Source of the DNA: Streptomyces bungoensis
Lineage (GTDB): Bacteria; Actinomycetota; Actinomycetes; Streptomycetales; Streptomycetaceae
NCBI RefSeq assembly: GCF_001514215.1
Contig: NZ_KQ948856.1
Location: 1 to 64,000, forward strand
Direction: 5' to 3'
DNA: 64,000 nt
This document shows positions 1-14,102 of this stretch, one piece after another. The notes below the pieces were generated by a model. That model did no database searches. It had not been told where the DNA came from and saw nothing but the letters and a program-made list of their open reading frames with translations. Position 1 is the stretch's first letter, and each line of letters starts with the position of its first letter. A program made the translations under genes and the position numbers.

Positions 1-127
1 CGACGGCGACCCGGGAGGTCGGGTCCTCGCGCAGGAGCGCGTCGAGAATGGTGTCGCTGATCTGGTCAGCGATCTTGTCGGGGTGACCTTCGGTCACGGA
101 CTCCGAGGTGAACAGGCGACGGGACAC
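1..127 (-). CDS. metK: S-adenosylmethionine synthetase, N-terminal part only
   Basis: Methionine adenosyltransferase makes S-adenosylmethionine from methionine and ATP. Only the first 42 codons are in the window; the gene runs off the left edge. The start is GTG at 125-127, and the protein begins [20 protein letters not shown], the family N-terminus with the ATP-site GHPDK. It lies downstream of coaBC on the same strand, separated by 286 bp, so it probably has its own promoter. Identification is secure; the rest of the protein cannot be assessed. Confidence 0.95.
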   Translation of the reverse strand, partial: MSRRLFTSESVTEGHPDKIADQISDTILDALLREDPTSRVAV

Positions 128-413
128 AACGCTCCCTGGGGTTGCAGCGGCTGCTGGCTGATCATGGTCGGACCCCGCGCGGGAGCTGCGCCCGGCGTGG
201 TCCGTGAACAGTTTATCGGTCGCACTCCGCCGCGGGCCCACCCGTCTCGCCTCTCGGGAGCGCTGTGACCTGCGGCACGGGCATTCTGCACAATGCCGCG
301 CGGCCTTGGCCAGGGCCGTCGCGCCACATTCTCGGGGCGGGGAAAGACGTCGAACGGCCGAATCGATGCGGTCCGGACGGCGGAACGCGGGTGCTCGCGG
401 GCGGCCCGGCGGC
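128..413 (-). other. metK upstream region, no gene seen
   Basis: This 286-bp gap between coaBC and metK contains no ORF with convincing Streptomyces codon bias. Read on the minus strand it holds a relatively A/T-rich stretch, GATAAACTGTT near 205-215, which could be part of a metK promoter. I could not find a convincing -35 partner or a recognisable SAM riboswitch fold. Confidence 0.4.
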
Positions 414-1619
414 TCAGCCGAGACGGGCGGCCACGAGGTCCCAGACGATGTCCGCGAGGGCCTCCTTCGGCCCGTGCGGCACGGGGGTCTCGGTGCCGTC
501 GGCACCCAGCACCACGGCCTCGTTCTCCTCCGAGCCGAAGGTCTTGCGCTCCCCCACCTCGTTGACGACGAGCAGGTCGCAGCCCTTGCGGGCGAGCTTG
601 GCGCGGCCGTTGGCGAGGACGTCGTCGGTCTCGGCGGCGAAGCCGACCACGAGCTGTCCGGCGCGGGCGCGGTCGGCCGAGATCTCCGCGAGGATGTCGG
701 GATTGCGCACCAGGACGACCGGCTCGGGGTCCTGGCCGTCCTTCTTCTTGATCTTCCCGGCCGCGTAGGCGGCCGGGCGGAAGTCGGCGACGGCGGCGGC
801 CATGACCACGGCGTCGGCGTCCGCCGCGGCCTTCAGGACCGCCTCGCGCAGCTGGACGGCGGTGCCCACCGGGACCACGTCGACGCCGGCCGGGTCGGGC
901 AGCCCGGTGTTGGCCGCGACCAGCGTCACCCGGGCGCCGCGGGCGGCGGCCGTGCGGGCCAGTGCGTAGCCCTGCTTGCCGGAGGAGCGGTTGCCGAGGA
1001 AGCGGACGGGGTCGAGGGGCTCGCGGGTGCCGCCGGCCGAGACGACGACGTGGCGTCCCGCGAGGTCCGGCTCGGCGACGCCCCGGGCCAGCACCCGGCG
1101 GCAGGCCTCGAAGATCTCCACCGGGTCGGGCAGCCGGCCCTTGCCGGTGTCGACGCCGGTGAGTCGGCCGACGGCGGGCTCCAGGACGACGGCGCCGCGG
1201 CGGCGCAGCGTGGCCACGTTCTCCTGGGTGGCGGGGTGCTCCCACATCTCGGTGTGCATGGCGGGCGCGAACACCACCGGGCAGCGGGCGGTGAGCAGCG
1301 TGTTGGTGAGCAGGTCGTCGGCGAGGCCGTGGGCGGCCCGGGCGAGGGTGTCGGCGGTCGCCGGGGCGACGACGACCAGGTCGGCGTGCTGGCCGATGCG
1401 GACGTGCGGGACCTGGTGGACGTCGTCCCAGACCTCGGTGGCGACCGGGTTGCCGGACAGGGCGGACCAGGTGGCGGCGCCGACGAAGTGCAGCGCGGAG
1501 GCGGTGGGCACCACCCGGACGTCATGGCCCGACTCCGTGAGCCTTCTCAGCAGCTCGCAGGCCTTGTACGCGGCGATGCCGCCGCTGACGCCCAGAACGA
1601 CCCTCGGCTTGTCCACCAT
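414..1619 (-). CDS. coaBC: bifunctional phosphopantothenoylcysteine decarboxylase / phosphopantothenate-cysteine ligase
   Basis: CoaBC performs two consecutive steps of coenzyme A synthesis: ligation of cysteine to phosphopantothenate (CoaB) and FMN-dependent decarboxylation of the product (CoaC). The N-terminal flavoprotein half shows [10 protein letters not shown] and His72 in PHVRI, equivalent to the E. coli active-site His. The C-terminal half shows N210, SSGKQG at 212-217 and K289 in KIKKK, matching E. coli CoaB residues. The length of 401 aa is normal. Two CoaC features differ from E. coli: the PAMN motif reads PAMH (119-122), and no Cys lies in the flap segment around 152-162. ATG start; downstream of rpoZ. 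Confidence 0.95.
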   Translation of the reverse strand: MVDKPRVVLGVSGGIAAYKACELLRRLTESGHDVRVVPTASALHFVGAATWSALSGNPVATEVWDDVHQVPHVRIGQHADLVVVAPATADTLARAAHGLADDLLTNTLLTARCPVVFAPAMHTEMWEHPATQENVATLRRRGAVVLEPAVGRLTGVDTGKGRLPDPVEIFEACRRVLARGVAEPDLAGRHVVVSAGGTREPLDPVRFLGNRSSGKQGYALARTAAARGARVTLVAANTGLPDPAGVDVVPVGTAVQLREAVLKAAADADAVVMAAAVADFRPAAYAAGKIKKKDGQDPEPVVLVRNPDILAEISADRARAGQLVVGFAAETDDVLANGRAKLARKGCDLLVVNEVGERKTFGSEENEAVVLGADGTETPVPHGPKEALADIVWDLVAARLG

Positions 1620-1665
1620 GTCCCGCCATCTCTCCCGGCTCGGCTGCGTACGAGTCCATCACACA

Positions 1666-1719
1666 CCACAGGCCCGGCAGGGGTCCCCCCTCCGGGGAGA
1701 GTGACTGCCGGGCCTGTGG
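1666..1719 (-). terminator. stem-loop between rpoZ and coaBC
   Basis: The arms ccacaggcccggcag (1666-1680) and ctgccgggcctgtgg (1705-1719) are perfect 15-bp complements. The 24-nt loop can itself pair (cccc with gggg). It lies 25 bp past the rpoZ stop with no U-tract, as is common for Streptomyces terminators. It may cut read-through into coaBC or protect the rpoZ mRNA 3' end. Confidence 0.7.
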
Positions 1720-1744
1720 ACAAACCAACTGCGATCTGACGGTG

Positions 1745-2017
1745 TTACTGCGCCGGGCCCTCGATGGCCTCGGAGGTCAGCAGACCGGCGTTGATCTCGC
1801 GCAGGGCGATCGAGAGCGGCTTCTCGTGGACGTGGGTGTCCACGAGCGGACCGACGTACTCGAGGAGGCCCTCGCCGAGCTGCGAGTAGTACGCGTTGAT
1901 CTGGCGGGCACGCTTGGCCGCGTAGATCACGAGGCTGTACTTCGAGTCGGTGGCCTCGAGAAGCTCGTCGATCGGCGGGTTGATGATGCCCTCGGGCGCG
2001 GTGATGGAAGAGGACAC
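1745..2017 (-). CDS. rpoZ: RNA polymerase omega subunit
   Basis: The omega subunit helps assemble RNA polymerase by chaperoning the beta-prime subunit. The 90-aa protein has the usual length and core: [10 protein letters not shown], then [18 protein letters not shown], then [11 protein letters not shown]. It follows gmk by 53 bp, matching the conserved gmk-rpoZ-coaBC order of actinobacteria. ATG start. In Streptomyces omega is known to affect differentiation and antibiotic production. Confidence 0.97.
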   Translation of the reverse strand: MSSSITAPEGIINPPIDELLEATDSKYSLVIYAAKRARQINAYYSQLGEGLLEYVGPLVDTHVHEKPLSIALREINAGLLTSEAIEGPAQ

Positions 2018-2049
2018 GCTCTACCTTCCGATGGGTGGAAAAGAATAGA

Positions 2050-2073
2050 TGATCGTGATCACGGTCACGATCA
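2050..2073. repeat. inverted repeat overlapping the gmk stop codon
   Basis: The arms tgatcgtga (2050-2058) and tcacgatca (2065-2073) are perfect complements around a 6-nt spacer. The right arm includes the gmk TGA. It falls in the 53-bp gap before rpoZ, so it could be an RNA hairpin trimming or stabilising the gmk-rpoZ transcript, or a protein-binding palindrome in an rpoZ promoter. Confidence 0.5.
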
Positions 2074-2664
2074 CACAACTGCCATCAAGGCTAGCAGCTC
2101 GCGGGCCACGTCCTCGACGGAGGTGTTGACCAGGGTCGTGTCGAACTCCGGCTCGGCCGCCAGCTCGGTTCTGGCCGCCTCCAGGCGGCGCTCGATGACC
2201 TCGGGCGGCTCGGTCCCCCGGCCGGTGAGCCTGCGCACCAGCTCCTCCCAGGAGGGCGGGGCCAGGAACACCAGCTGGGCGTCCGACATGGACTCACGGA
2301 CCTGCCGGGCGCCCTGGAGGTCGATCTCCAGCAGCACGGGCTCGCCGTTCTCCAGCCGCTCGATGACGGCCGCGCGGGGCGTGCCGTACCGGTTGCCGGC
2401 GAACTCGGCCCACTCGAGCAGCTCGCCGTTGGCGATCAGCTTGTCCATCTCCTCGTCGGTGACGAAGAAGTAGTGGACTCCGTGCTGCTCGCCGGGGCGC
2501 GGCTTGCGGGTCGTGGCCGAGACCGAGAGCCAGACCTCGGGGTGCTCCTTGCGCATATGGGCGACGACCGTGCTCTTGCCGACCCCCGAGGGGCCGGAGA
2601 GCACGGTCAGCCGCGGACGTACGTCCGGGGGCTCGGGGGTCGTCCCCCGGAATGTTGCAGCCAT
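2071..2664 (-). CDS. gmk: guanylate kinase
   Basis: Converts GMP to GDP with ATP in guanine nucleotide synthesis. The 197-aa product starts [13 protein letters not shown] and has the P-loop GPSGVGKST, the GMP-binding segment [13 protein letters not shown], and [14 protein letters not shown] chose ATG 2664 because a longer reading upstream has no family similarity and would approach the sIHF gene. It is followed by rpoZ, and sIHF lies just upstream on the same strand, so the three may be co-transcribed. Confidence 0.96.
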   Translation of the reverse strand: MAATFRGTTPEPPDVRPRLTVLSGPSGVGKSTVVAHMRKEHPEVWLSVSATTRKPRPGEQHGVHYFFVTDEEMDKLIANGELLEWAEFAGNRYGTPRAAVIERLENGEPVLLEIDLQGARQVRESMSDAQLVFLAPPSWEELVRRLTGRGTEPPEVIERRLEAARTELAAEPEFDTTLVNTSVEDVARELLALMAVV

Positions 2665-2725
2665 GCAGCGATTATTCCAGCAATCCCGGAGTGCCCGGGA
2701 CTCCTGGGTCCGGCGGGACCCGGAC

Positions 2726-3049
2726 TCAGGAGCCGGTGCTGCCGAACTCACGCTCCAGGGAAGCGATCTGGTTGGAGCCGAGGCCGCGCACCCGGCGGCT
2801 CTCGGAGATGCCCAGACGCTCCATGATCTGCTTGGCGCGGACCTTGCCCACGCCGGGCAGCGACTCGAGCAGTGCGGAGACCTTCATCTTGCCGATGACG
2901 TCGTTCTCCTGGCCCTGCTTGATGACCTCGTGCAGGGAGGCGCCGGAGTGCTTGAGTCGATTCTTGACCTCGGCCCGCTCCCGGCGAGCCGCGGCGGCCT
3001 TTTCGAGCGCGGCTGCGCGCTGTTCAGGGGTAAGGGGCGGAAGAGCCAC
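2726..3049 (-). CDS. ihf: integration host factor, actinobacterial type (sIHF)
   Basis: A small basic nucleoid-associated protein that bends DNA and influences chromosome condensation and development in Streptomyces. From GTG 3049 it is 107 aa, the length known for S. coelicolor sIHF, beginning [18 protein letters not shown] helix-two-turn-helix with the hairpin [20 protein letters not shown] resembles lyase-type HhH DNA-binding motifs. An upstream ATG at 3112 is open but would add 21 residues absent from the family. It lies between pyrF and gmk, a conserved order. Confidence 0.95.
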   Translation of the reverse strand: MALPPLTPEQRAAALEKAAAARRERAEVKNRLKHSGASLHEVIKQGQENDVIGKMKVSALLESLPGVGKVRAKQIMERLGISESRRVRGLGSNQIASLEREFGSTGS

Positions 3050-3317
3050 GCCTACGTCACCTCGGATGTCGAACTGTCGGATACGGACCGGTGAGGAACC
3101 TAGTCGCCCCACACCTGGGGAGCCACGAGCAACACGCTCGCCCGTTAACTCTGCTCGGAGACTAGCGATTAAGTCCGCCAGAGTCAGCGAGAACAGCGGA
3201 AAAGTACAGGTCAGCCGCCGTCAGGCCGGACATTTCAGACATACTGCCCTCAATTTGAGGATGTATTCACGCTCAACCCGGCCCCTTGCCGCTCGCCGAC
3301 GGCTCCCACCTGGGGTC
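3050..3317 (-). promoter_or_regulatory. pyrF-sIHF intergenic region with a small palindrome
   Basis: This 268-bp region must carry the sIHF promoter. It contains the near-palindrome cctcaatttgagg at 3248-3260 (6-bp arms, 1-nt centre) in a local A/T-rich stretch (3225-3275), which stands out in this GC-rich window and is a plausible promoter or operator zone. No coding sequence is apparent. Confidence 0.4.
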
Positions 3318-4163
3318 TCAGCCGCCGGCGACGGCGGCCCGGATCTCCTCCGCGAAGCGTTCCGTCGCCGTGCGCAGGGCACCGGCGTCGGGTCCCTGCC
3401 GCAGGACACCCCGGCTGACGTTCGGCACGACGTTGCGCACCGCCGCCCCGAACACCGCCGGCAGGTCGGCCGCCGTCGCCCCCTGCGCCCCGACGCCCGG
3501 GGCGAGGAGCGGGCCGTTGACGGCGAGGTCGTACGCCGACAGGTCCCCCACCGTCGCGCCGACGACCGCGCCGAAGGAGCCCAGGGGCTCCTCGCCCGCG
3601 TTCTCGGCGGCCAGGTGGGCGAGCATGGTCGCGGCCACGCTGCGGCCGTCGGCACGGACCGCGTGCTGCACCTCGGGGCCCTCCGGGTTGGAGGTCAGCG
3701 CCAGCACGAACAGCCCGGCGCCGCTCTCCCTGGCCAGCGCGACGGCCGGGCTCAGCGAGCCGTAGCCGAGGTAGGGCGAGACGGTGAGCGCGTCGGAGAA
3801 CAGCGGGGCGTCCTTGTGCAGGTAGGCCTCGGCGTACCCGGCCATGGTCGAGCCGATGTCGCCGCGCTTGGCGTCCATCACGACCAGGGCGCCGGCCGCG
3901 CGGGCCTCCTGGACCGTCTTCTCCAGCACGGCGATCCCGCGTGAGCCGAACCGCTCGAAGAAAGCGCTCTGCGGCTTCATCACGGCGACCCGGTCCGCCA
4001 GCGCCTCGACGACCGTGCGGCTGAACCGCTCCAGACCGGCCACGTCGTCGTTCAGGCCCCACTCGGTGAGCAGGGAGGCGTGCGGGTCGATGCCGACGCA
4101 CAGCGGCCCGCGCTCGTCCATGGCGCGGCGCAACCGGGCGCCGAAGGGTTCCAGAACCGTCAT
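3318..4163 (-). CDS. pyrF: orotidine 5'-phosphate decarboxylase
   Basis: Last step of UMP synthesis: OMP to UMP plus CO2. The 281-aa protein belongs to the long (type 2) bacterial family, shown by CVGIDPH near the N-terminus and the catalytic segment [14 protein letters not shown]. The start ATG 4161-4163 overlaps the pyrD stop by 4 bp (ATGA), indicating translational coupling. It is the last gene of the pyr operon; the next gene, sIHF, is 268 bp away. Confidence 0.96.
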   Translation of the reverse strand: MTVLEPFGARLRRAMDERGPLCVGIDPHASLLTEWGLNDDVAGLERFSRTVVEALADRVAVMKPQSAFFERFGSRGIAVLEKTVQEARAAGALVVMDAKRGDIGSTMAGYAEAYLHKDAPLFSDALTVSPYLGYGSLSPAVALARESGAGLFVLALTSNPEGPEVQHAVRADGRSVAATMLAHLAAENAGEEPLGSFGAVVGATVGDLSAYDLAVNGPLLAPGVGAQGATAADLPAVFGAAVRNVVPNVSRGVLRQGPDAGALRTATERFAEEIRAAVAGG

Positions 4164-5266
4164 GCGGGCTTCCTCACGTCGGCGCCGACCGCGTCGGCGA
4201 GGGTGGCGTACGGGCTGGTGCGCAGGCGCGCGGCGAGGCCCTTGTGGATCGCGCGGGACCAGAACGGGCCCTCGTAGACGAAGGCGCTGTACCCCTGGAC
4301 CAGCGTGGCACCGGCCAGGATCCGCTGCCAGGCGTCCTCGGCGGTCTCGATGCCGCCGACGCCCACCAGGGTGATCCGGTCGCCCACGCGCGCGTAGAGG
4401 CGGCGCAGGACCTCCAGGGAGCGGGCCCTGAGCGGGGCGCCGGACAGGCCGCCGGCCTCCTTCACCAGCGCGGGGTCGGACCTGAGGCCCAGCCCCTCGC
4501 GCGCGATGGTGGTGTTCGTGGCGATGATGCCGTCCAGGCCCAGTTCGACGGCCAGGTCGGCGACGGCGTCGACGTCCTCGTCGGCGAGGTCCGGGGCGAT
4601 CTTCACCAGCAGCGGGACGCGCCGGTTCGCCACCACGCGGTCGGCGGCCTCGCGCACGGCGGTCAGCAGCGGGCGCAGCGCCTCGGTGGCCTGCAGGTTG
4701 CGCAGGCCGGGCGTGTTGGGCGAGGAGACGTTGACGACCAGGTAGTCGGCGTAGGGCGCCAGGCGCTCGGCGGACTTCACGTAGTCGCCGACGGCCTCCG
4801 CCTCCGGGACGACCTTGGTCTTGCCGATGTTGACGCCCACGACGGTCCGGAAGACCGGCCGGCGGGTGGCCAGCCGCGCGGCGACGGTGAGCGAGCCGTC
4901 GTTGTTGAAGCCCATGCGGTTGATCAGGGCGCGGTCCGCGACGAGCCGGAACAGCCGCTTCCTGGGGTTGCCGGGCTGCGGCTCGCCGGTGACCGTGCCG
5001 ATCTCGACGTGGTCGAAGCCCAGCATCGACATGCCGTCGACGGCCACGGCGTTCTTGTCGAAGCCGGCTGCGAGCCCGAAGGGGCCGTGCATGCGCAGGC
5101 CGAAGGCCTCGGTGCGCAGCTCTTTGTGGCGGGGCGCGAGGGCGGCGGCGGCGAAGGTGCGCAGCACGGGGACGCGCGCCGCGAGGCGGATCCAGCGGAA
5201 GGCCAGGTGGTGGGCCTGCTCGGGGTCCATCCGCCGGAAGACGAGATTGAAGAAGATCTTGTACAT
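4160..5266 (-). CDS. pyrD: dihydroorotate dehydrogenase (quinone), class 2
   Basis: Oxidises dihydroorotate to orotate, passing electrons to membrane quinone through FMN. The 368-aa length, the N-terminal extension with [14 protein letters not shown], and the catalytic-Ser motif [15 protein letters not shown] mark class 2 rather than the cytosolic class 1. [12 protein letters not shown] and [11 protein letters not shown] are FMN-site segments. The start ATG is preceded by ACGAGG. It follows carB by 52 bp that contain a perfect hairpin, and overlaps pyrF by 4 bp. Confidence 0.96.
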   Translation of the reverse strand: MYKIFFNLVFRRMDPEQAHHLAFRWIRLAARVPVLRTFAAAALAPRHKELRTEAFGLRMHGPFGLAAGFDKNAVAVDGMSMLGFDHVEIGTVTGEPQPGNPRKRLFRLVADRALINRMGFNNDGSLTVAARLATRRPVFRTVVGVNIGKTKVVPEAEAVGDYVKSAERLAPYADYLVVNVSSPNTPGLRNLQATEALRPLLTAVREAADRVVANRRVPLLVKIAPDLADEDVDAVADLAVELGLDGIIATNTTIAREGLGLRSDPALVKEAGGLSGAPLRARSLEVLRRLYARVGDRITLVGVGGIETAEDAWQRILAGATLVQGYSAFVYEGPFWSRAIHKGLAARLRTSPYATLADAVGADVRKPA

Positions 5267-5280
5267 GGTGTCCTCGTGAA

Positions 5281-5310
5281 GAGGGGGACACCGTTTCCGG
5301 TGTCCCCCTC
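5281..5310 (-). terminator. perfect hairpin between carB and pyrD
   Basis: The arms gagggggacaccg (5281-5293) and cggtgtccccctc (5298-5310) are perfect 13-bp complements. On the transcribed (minus) strand the loop is GAAA, a GNRA-type tetraloop. It starts 8 bp past the carB stop and ends 14 bp before the pyrD start, with no U-run, so it may act as a partial terminator, an RNA-stability element or a translational modulator of pyrD. Confidence 0.65.
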
Positions 5311-5318
5311 AAGGGCTG

Positions 5319-8619
<3,301 letters not shown>

Positions 8620-8627
<8 letters not shown>

Positions 8628-9762
8628 GCTGGCCCTCCATCAGGGAGACGAAGCGGTCGAAGAGGTAGGCGGCGTCGTGCGGGCCCGCCGCCGCTTCGGG
8701 GTGGTACTGGACGGAGAAGGCCGGCTGGTCGAGCAGCTGCAGCCCCTCCACGACGTCGTCGTTCAGGCAGACGTGCGAGACCTCGGCGCGGCCGAACTTC
8801 GTCTCGCTGACCCGGTCGAGCGGCGCGTCCACGGCGAAGCCGTGGTTGTGCGCGGTGACCTCGACCTTGCCGGTCGTGCGGTCCTGGACCGGCTGGTTGA
8901 TGCCGCGGTGGCCGTACTTCAGCTTGTAGGTGCCGAAGCCGAGGGCGCGGCCGAGGATCTGGTTGCCGAAGCAGATGCCGAACAGCGGCGTCCTGCGCTC
9001 CAGGACGGCCTGCATGAGCGCGACGGGGCCGTCGGCGGTGGCGGGGTCGCCGGGGCCGTTGGAGAAGAAGACGCCGTCCGGGCCGACGGCGTAGACCTCG
9101 TCGGCGGTGGCGGTGGCGGGCAGGACGTGCACCTCGATGCCGCGCTCGGCCATGCGCCGGGGGGTCATGCCCTTGATGCCGAGGTCGATCGCGGCGACCG
9201 TGAAGCGCTTCTCGCCGATCGCCGGGACGACGTACGCCTCCTTGGTCGCGACCTCCTCGTAGAGGCTCGCGCCCTTCATGTGCGGCTGGGCCTGCACGCG
9301 CCCGACCAGCTCGGTCTCGGGGGCGATCGCCTCTCCGGAGAAGATGCCCGCGCGCATCGAGCCGCGCTCGCGCAGGTGGCGGGTGAGGGCGCGGGTGTCG
9401 ATCCCGGAGATGCCGACCACGCCCTGCGCGACCAGCTCGTCGTCCAGGGAGCGCTTGGCCCGCCAGTTGGACGGCACGCGCGCGGGGTCGCGCACGACGT
9501 AGCCGGAGACCCAGATGCGCCGGGACTCGTCGTCCTCGTCGTTCCAGCCGGTGTTGCCGATCTGCGGGGCGGTCGCGACGACGATCTGCCGGTCGTACGA
9601 CGGGTCGGTGAGCGTCTCCTGGTAGCCGGTCATGCCGGTGGAGAACACGGCCTCGCCGAAGGTCTCCCCCACGGCCCCGTAGGCGCGGCCGCGGAAGGTG
9701 CGGCCGTCCTCCAGGACGAGTACGGCGGGAACCTTCACGGCTCCCCTGGTGGAGGTCGTCAT
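8620..9762 (-). CDS. carA: carbamoyl-phosphate synthase small subunit (glutaminase)
   Basis: Hydrolyses glutamine and channels ammonia to CarB. The 380-aa product starts [20 protein letters not shown]. It has the N-terminal small-subunit domain ([16 protein letters not shown]) and a class I amidotransferase domain with nucleophile Cys in [11 protein letters not shown] and the His-Glu pair in [13 protein letters not shown] 9762 overlaps the stop of the upstream membrane-protein gene by 4 bp (ATGA), which fixes the start. Confidence 0.97.
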
Positions 9763-10319
9763 CGTGCGCCTTCCGTGTCGTTGGTCATCTGGTTCAGGGC
9801 GTCGACCCAGGCGGGGTGCTCGGCCGCGTGGTCGGAGCGGAAGCCGGAGTCGATCAGCTTGTCGCCGAGCGCCCAGGTCACCACCAGCAGGCCGCCCTCG
9901 GTGAGGACCTTGCCGGCGATGCCCTTGTCGAGCCGGGCGCCGCGCAGCGCGGCCGCGGGGACGAAGAAGTCCCGCGCTCCGGGGCGTTCGACGTCCAGGC
10001 CCGCGTCGGTCAGGGTGAGCTCGGCCCGGCTGCGGGTGCCCAGGCCGTGGGCCACGATCCGGTCCAGCCACTGCCCGGCGGTGGTGGAGCCGTGGTAGCG
10101 GCCGCTCATGGTCAGTTTCGCCGGGCCGGTCTCCTCCGGCGCGCTGGGCGGCGCGGGCAGGTCGCTCTGGAGGGTGCCGCGCCACTTCCAGCCCTCGCGC
10201 ATCAGCCAGTAGACGAGCGCGACGAAGAGGGCGAGTCCGACGAGCCAGCCGATGCGGGCCGGCCAGTCGGTGACCTCGGCCGACTTCCTGGCCTCGGCCA
10301 GCAGGATTACAGGTGTCAC
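9759..10319 (-). CDS. single-pass membrane protein with a PH-like domain, inside the pyr operon
   Basis: A 186-aa protein of unknown function. After a short N-terminus ([19 protein letters not shown]) it has one membrane segment, [19 protein letters not shown] soluble part of about 135 residues resembles bacterial PH-like domains, with strands such as [15 protein letters not shown] and [22 protein letters not shown] 10317-10319 overlaps the pyrC stop (GTGA), and its own stop overlaps the carA ATG, so it is locked between pyrC and carA by translational coupling. The family is found at this place in related actinomycetes, to my recollection; a link to pyrimidine synthesis is inference only. Confidence 0.8.
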   Translation of the reverse strand: MTPVILLAEARKSAEVTDWPARIGWLVGLALFVALVYWLMREGWKWRGTLQSDLPAPPSAPEETGPAKLTMSGRYHGSTTAGQWLDRIVAHGLGTRSRAELTLTDAGLDVERPGARDFFVPAAALRGARLDKGIAGKVLTEGGLLVVTWALGDKLIDSGFRSDHAAEHPAWVDALNQMTNDTEGAR

Positions 10320-11602
10320 GTGAGCTTCCCGTCGACGAGCGTGGCCTTGCCCCGCAGCCACGTGTGCGTCACACGGCCCGGCAGCTCACGGCCCTCGTAG
10401 GGGGTGTTGCGGCTGCGCGAGGCGAAGCCCGCGGGGTCCACCTGGCCACGGTATGCCGTGTCGACCAGGGTGAGGTTGGCGGGCTCACCAGCCGAGACGG
10501 GACGGCCGTGCCCGGTGGCCCGGCCGATGCTCGCGGGCTTGACGGACATGCGGTCGGCGACGCCGGCCCAGTCCAGCAGGCCCGTGTCGACCATGGTCTC
10601 CTGGACCACGGACAGCGCGGTCTCCAGGCCCACCATGCCCATGGCGGCCGCGGCCCACTCGCAGTCCTTGTCCTCGTGCGGGTGGGGCGCGTGGTCGGTG
10701 GCGACGATGTCGATCGTGCCGTCGGCGAGCGCCTCGCGCAGGGCCAGCACGTCGCGGTCGGTGCGCAGCGGCGGGTTGACCTTGTAGACCGGGTTGTAGG
10801 AGCGCACCATCTCCTCGGTGAGGAGCAGGTGGTGCGGGGTGACCTCGGCGGTGACGTCGATGCCGCGGGACTTGGCCCAGCGGACGATCTCGACGCTGCC
10901 GGCGGTCGACAGGTGGCAGATGTGGACGCGGGAGCCGACGTGCTCGGCGAGCAGCACGTCCCGCGCGATGATCGACTCCTCGGCGACGGCCGGCCAGCCG
11001 CCCAGGCCCAGCTCGGCGGAGACGACGCCCTCGTTCATCTGGGCGCCCTCGGTGAGCCGCGGCTCCTGCGCGTGCTGGGCGACGACGCCGCCGAAGGCCT
11101 TCACGTACTCCAGCGCGCGGCGCATGATCACGGCGTCGTCGACGCACTTGCCGTCGTCGGAGAAGACGGTGACCCCGGCGGCCGACTCGTGCATGGCGCC
11201 CAGCTCGGCGAGCTTCCTGCCCTCCAGGCCGACGGTGACCGCGCCGATGGGCCGGACGTCGCAGTAGCCGTGCTCCCGGCCGAGCCGCCAGACCTGTTCC
11301 ACCACACCGGCGGTGTCGGCGACGGGGAAGGTGTTGGCCATGGCGAAGACGGCCGTGTAGCCGCCGCTCGCGGCGGCGCGCGTGCCGGTGAGGACGGTCT
11401 CGGAGTCCTCGCGGCCGGGTTCGCGCAGGTGGGTGTGCAGGTCGACCAGGCCCGGCAGCAGCACCTTGCCGTCGGCCTCCACGACCTCGGCGCCCTCGGC
11501 GCTCAGCCCCCGGCCGACCTCGGCGATGGTCTCGCCGTCGATCAGCACGTCCTGCGGCTCGCCGCCGAGCACCTTCGCACCATGGATCAGGATCTTGCTC
11601 AT
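10316..11602 (-). CDS. pyrC: dihydroorotase
   Basis: Cyclises carbamoyl aspartate to dihydroorotate. The 428-aa length fits class I dihydroorotases. Metal-binding motifs are visible: [10 protein letters not shown] (two His), later VVAQHAQEP and [10 protein letters not shown], and the catalytic Asp in ATDHAPH. ATG start at 11600-11602, 5 bp past the pyrB stop; its end overlaps the PH-like protein gene by 4 bp. It is part of pyrB-pyrC-orf-carA-carB. Confidence 0.97.
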   Translation of the reverse strand: MSKILIHGAKVLGGEPQDVLIDGETIAEVGRGLSAEGAEVVEADGKVLLPGLVDLHTHLREPGREDSETVLTGTRAAASGGYTAVFAMANTFPVADTAGVVEQVWRLGREHGYCDVRPIGAVTVGLEGRKLAELGAMHESAAGVTVFSDDGKCVDDAVIMRRALEYVKAFGGVVAQHAQEPRLTEGAQMNEGVVSAELGLGGWPAVAEESIIARDVLLAEHVGSRVHICHLSTAGSVEIVRWAKSRGIDVTAEVTPHHLLLTEEMVRSYNPVYKVNPPLRTDRDVLALREALADGTIDIVATDHAPHPHEDKDCEWAAAAMGMVGLETALSVVQETMVDTGLLDWAGVADRMSVKPASIGRATGHGRPVSAGEPANLTLVDTAYRGQVDPAGFASRSRNTPYEGRELPGRVTHTWLRGKATLVDGKLT

Positions 11603-11607
11603 GGGTC

Positions 11608-12585
11608 TTACTTCTCCTCGGTACGCGGGTGGGAGACGGCGGGCTCGTTTCCGCCGAGCAGCAGGTACAGGACGGCCATCCGGATGGAGACTCCGTTGGC
11701 GACCTGCTCCACGACGGTGCAGCGGTCGGAGTCGGCGACCTCGGCGGTGATCTCCATGCCGCGGACCATCGGGCCGGGGTGCATCACGATGGCGTGCTCG
11801 GGCAGCCTGGCCATGCGGTCGCCGTCGAGGCCGTAGCGCCGGGAGTACTCGCGCTCGGTCGGGAAGAAGGCGGCGTTCATGCGCTCGCGCTGGACGCGGA
11901 GCATCATCACCGCGTCGGACTTCGGCAGCGTGCTGTCGAGGTCGTAGGAGACCTCGCAGGGCCAGGTCTCGACGCCGACCGGCACCAGGGTGGGCGGGGC
12001 GACCAGGGTGACCTCGGCGCCGAGGGTGTGCAGCAGGTCGACGTTGGAGCGGGCGACCCGGCTGTGCAGGACGTCGCCGACGATGGTGATGCGCCGGCCG
12101 GCCAGGTCCTGGCCGAGGCCGGCGTCCCGGCCGACCAGGCGGCGGCGCATGGTGAAGGCGTCCAGCAGGGCCTGGGTGGGGTGCTGGTGGGTGCCGTCGC
12201 CGGCGTTGATGACGGCGGCGTCGATCCAGCCGGAGTTGGCCAGGCGGTAGGGGGCCCCGGAGGCGCCGTGCCGGATGACGACGGCGTCGACGCCCATCGC
12301 CTCCAGGGTCTGGGCGGTGTCCTTCAGGGACTCGCCCTTGGACACGCTGGAGCCCTTGGCGGAGAAGTTGATGACGTCCGCGGAGAGACGCTTCTCGGCG
12401 GCCTCGAAGGAGATGCGGGTGCGGGTGGAGTCCTCGAAGAAGAGGTTGACGATCGTGCGGCCGCGCAGGGTCGGCAGTTTCTTGATCGGCCGGTCGGCGA
12501 CCCGGGCCATCTCCTCGGCGGTGTCGAGGATCAGGACGGCGTCGTCGCGGGTGAGGTCGGCGGCCGAGATGAGATGACGCTGCAT
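11608..12585 (-). CDS. pyrB: aspartate carbamoyltransferase catalytic subunit
   Basis: Joins carbamoyl phosphate and aspartate, the first committed pyrimidine step. The 325-aa protein has the carbamoyl-phosphate motif [13 protein letters not shown], the 80s-loop segment [12 protein letters not shown] and [11 protein letters not shown]. No regulatory pyrI gene is nearby, so it is likely an unregulated trimer or a complex with dihydroorotase. ATG start, 90 bp past pyrR; that gap holds a stem-loop. Confidence 0.97.
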   Translation of the reverse strand: MQRHLISAADLTRDDAVLILDTAEEMARVADRPIKKLPTLRGRTIVNLFFEDSTRTRISFEAAEKRLSADVINFSAKGSSVSKGESLKDTAQTLEAMGVDAVVIRHGASGAPYRLANSGWIDAAVINAGDGTHQHPTQALLDAFTMRRRLVGRDAGLGQDLAGRRITIVGDVLHSRVARSNVDLLHTLGAEVTLVAPPTLVPVGVETWPCEVSYDLDSTLPKSDAVMMLRVQRERMNAAFFPTEREYSRRYGLDGDRMARLPEHAIVMHPGPMVRGMEITAEVADSDRCTVVEQVANGVSIRMAVLYLLLGGNEPAVSHPRTEEK

Positions 12586-12638
12586 CTGTCAGGCTCCGTA
12601 AGGCAGTTCATTCGGGGAGATTCAGGGCAGACCGGTGC

Positions 12639-12667
12639 GCGTACGGGCCCGCCGGGCGGCCGTACGC
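12639..12667 (-). terminator. stem-loop between pyrR and pyrB
   Basis: The arms gcgtacgg (12639-12646) and ccgtacgc (12660-12667) are perfect, with a GC-rich loop that can also pair (ccc with ggg). It begins 8 bp past the pyrR stop and precedes pyrB by about 53 bp. It could be a partial terminator or an RNA-processing site setting the pyrR:pyrB ratio. Confidence 0.45.
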
Positions 12668-12675
12668 CGGACGTG

Positions 12676-14012
<1,337 letters not shown>

Positions 14013-14038
14013 GCCCCGTATCCCTCAGCAGAAACGTG

Positions 14039-14082
14039 CCGCCGGGGTGGCCGGAACTTTGCGGTTCCGGCCACCCCGGCGG
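14039..14082. terminator. bidirectional terminator between bldD and nusB
   Basis: A perfect 19-bp stem: ccgccggggtggccggaac (14039-14057) pairs with its complement at 14064-14082 across a 6-nt loop. It sits between two convergent genes, 27 bp past the bldD stop and 20 bp past the nusB stop, so it can serve both. Confidence 0.85.
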
Positions 14083-14102
14083 TGTTTCCGCCGTCCGCCG
14101 GG

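Noticed and set aside
128..413. SAM riboswitch before metK
   Set aside because: I could not build a SAM-I or SAM-II fold from the leader sequence.
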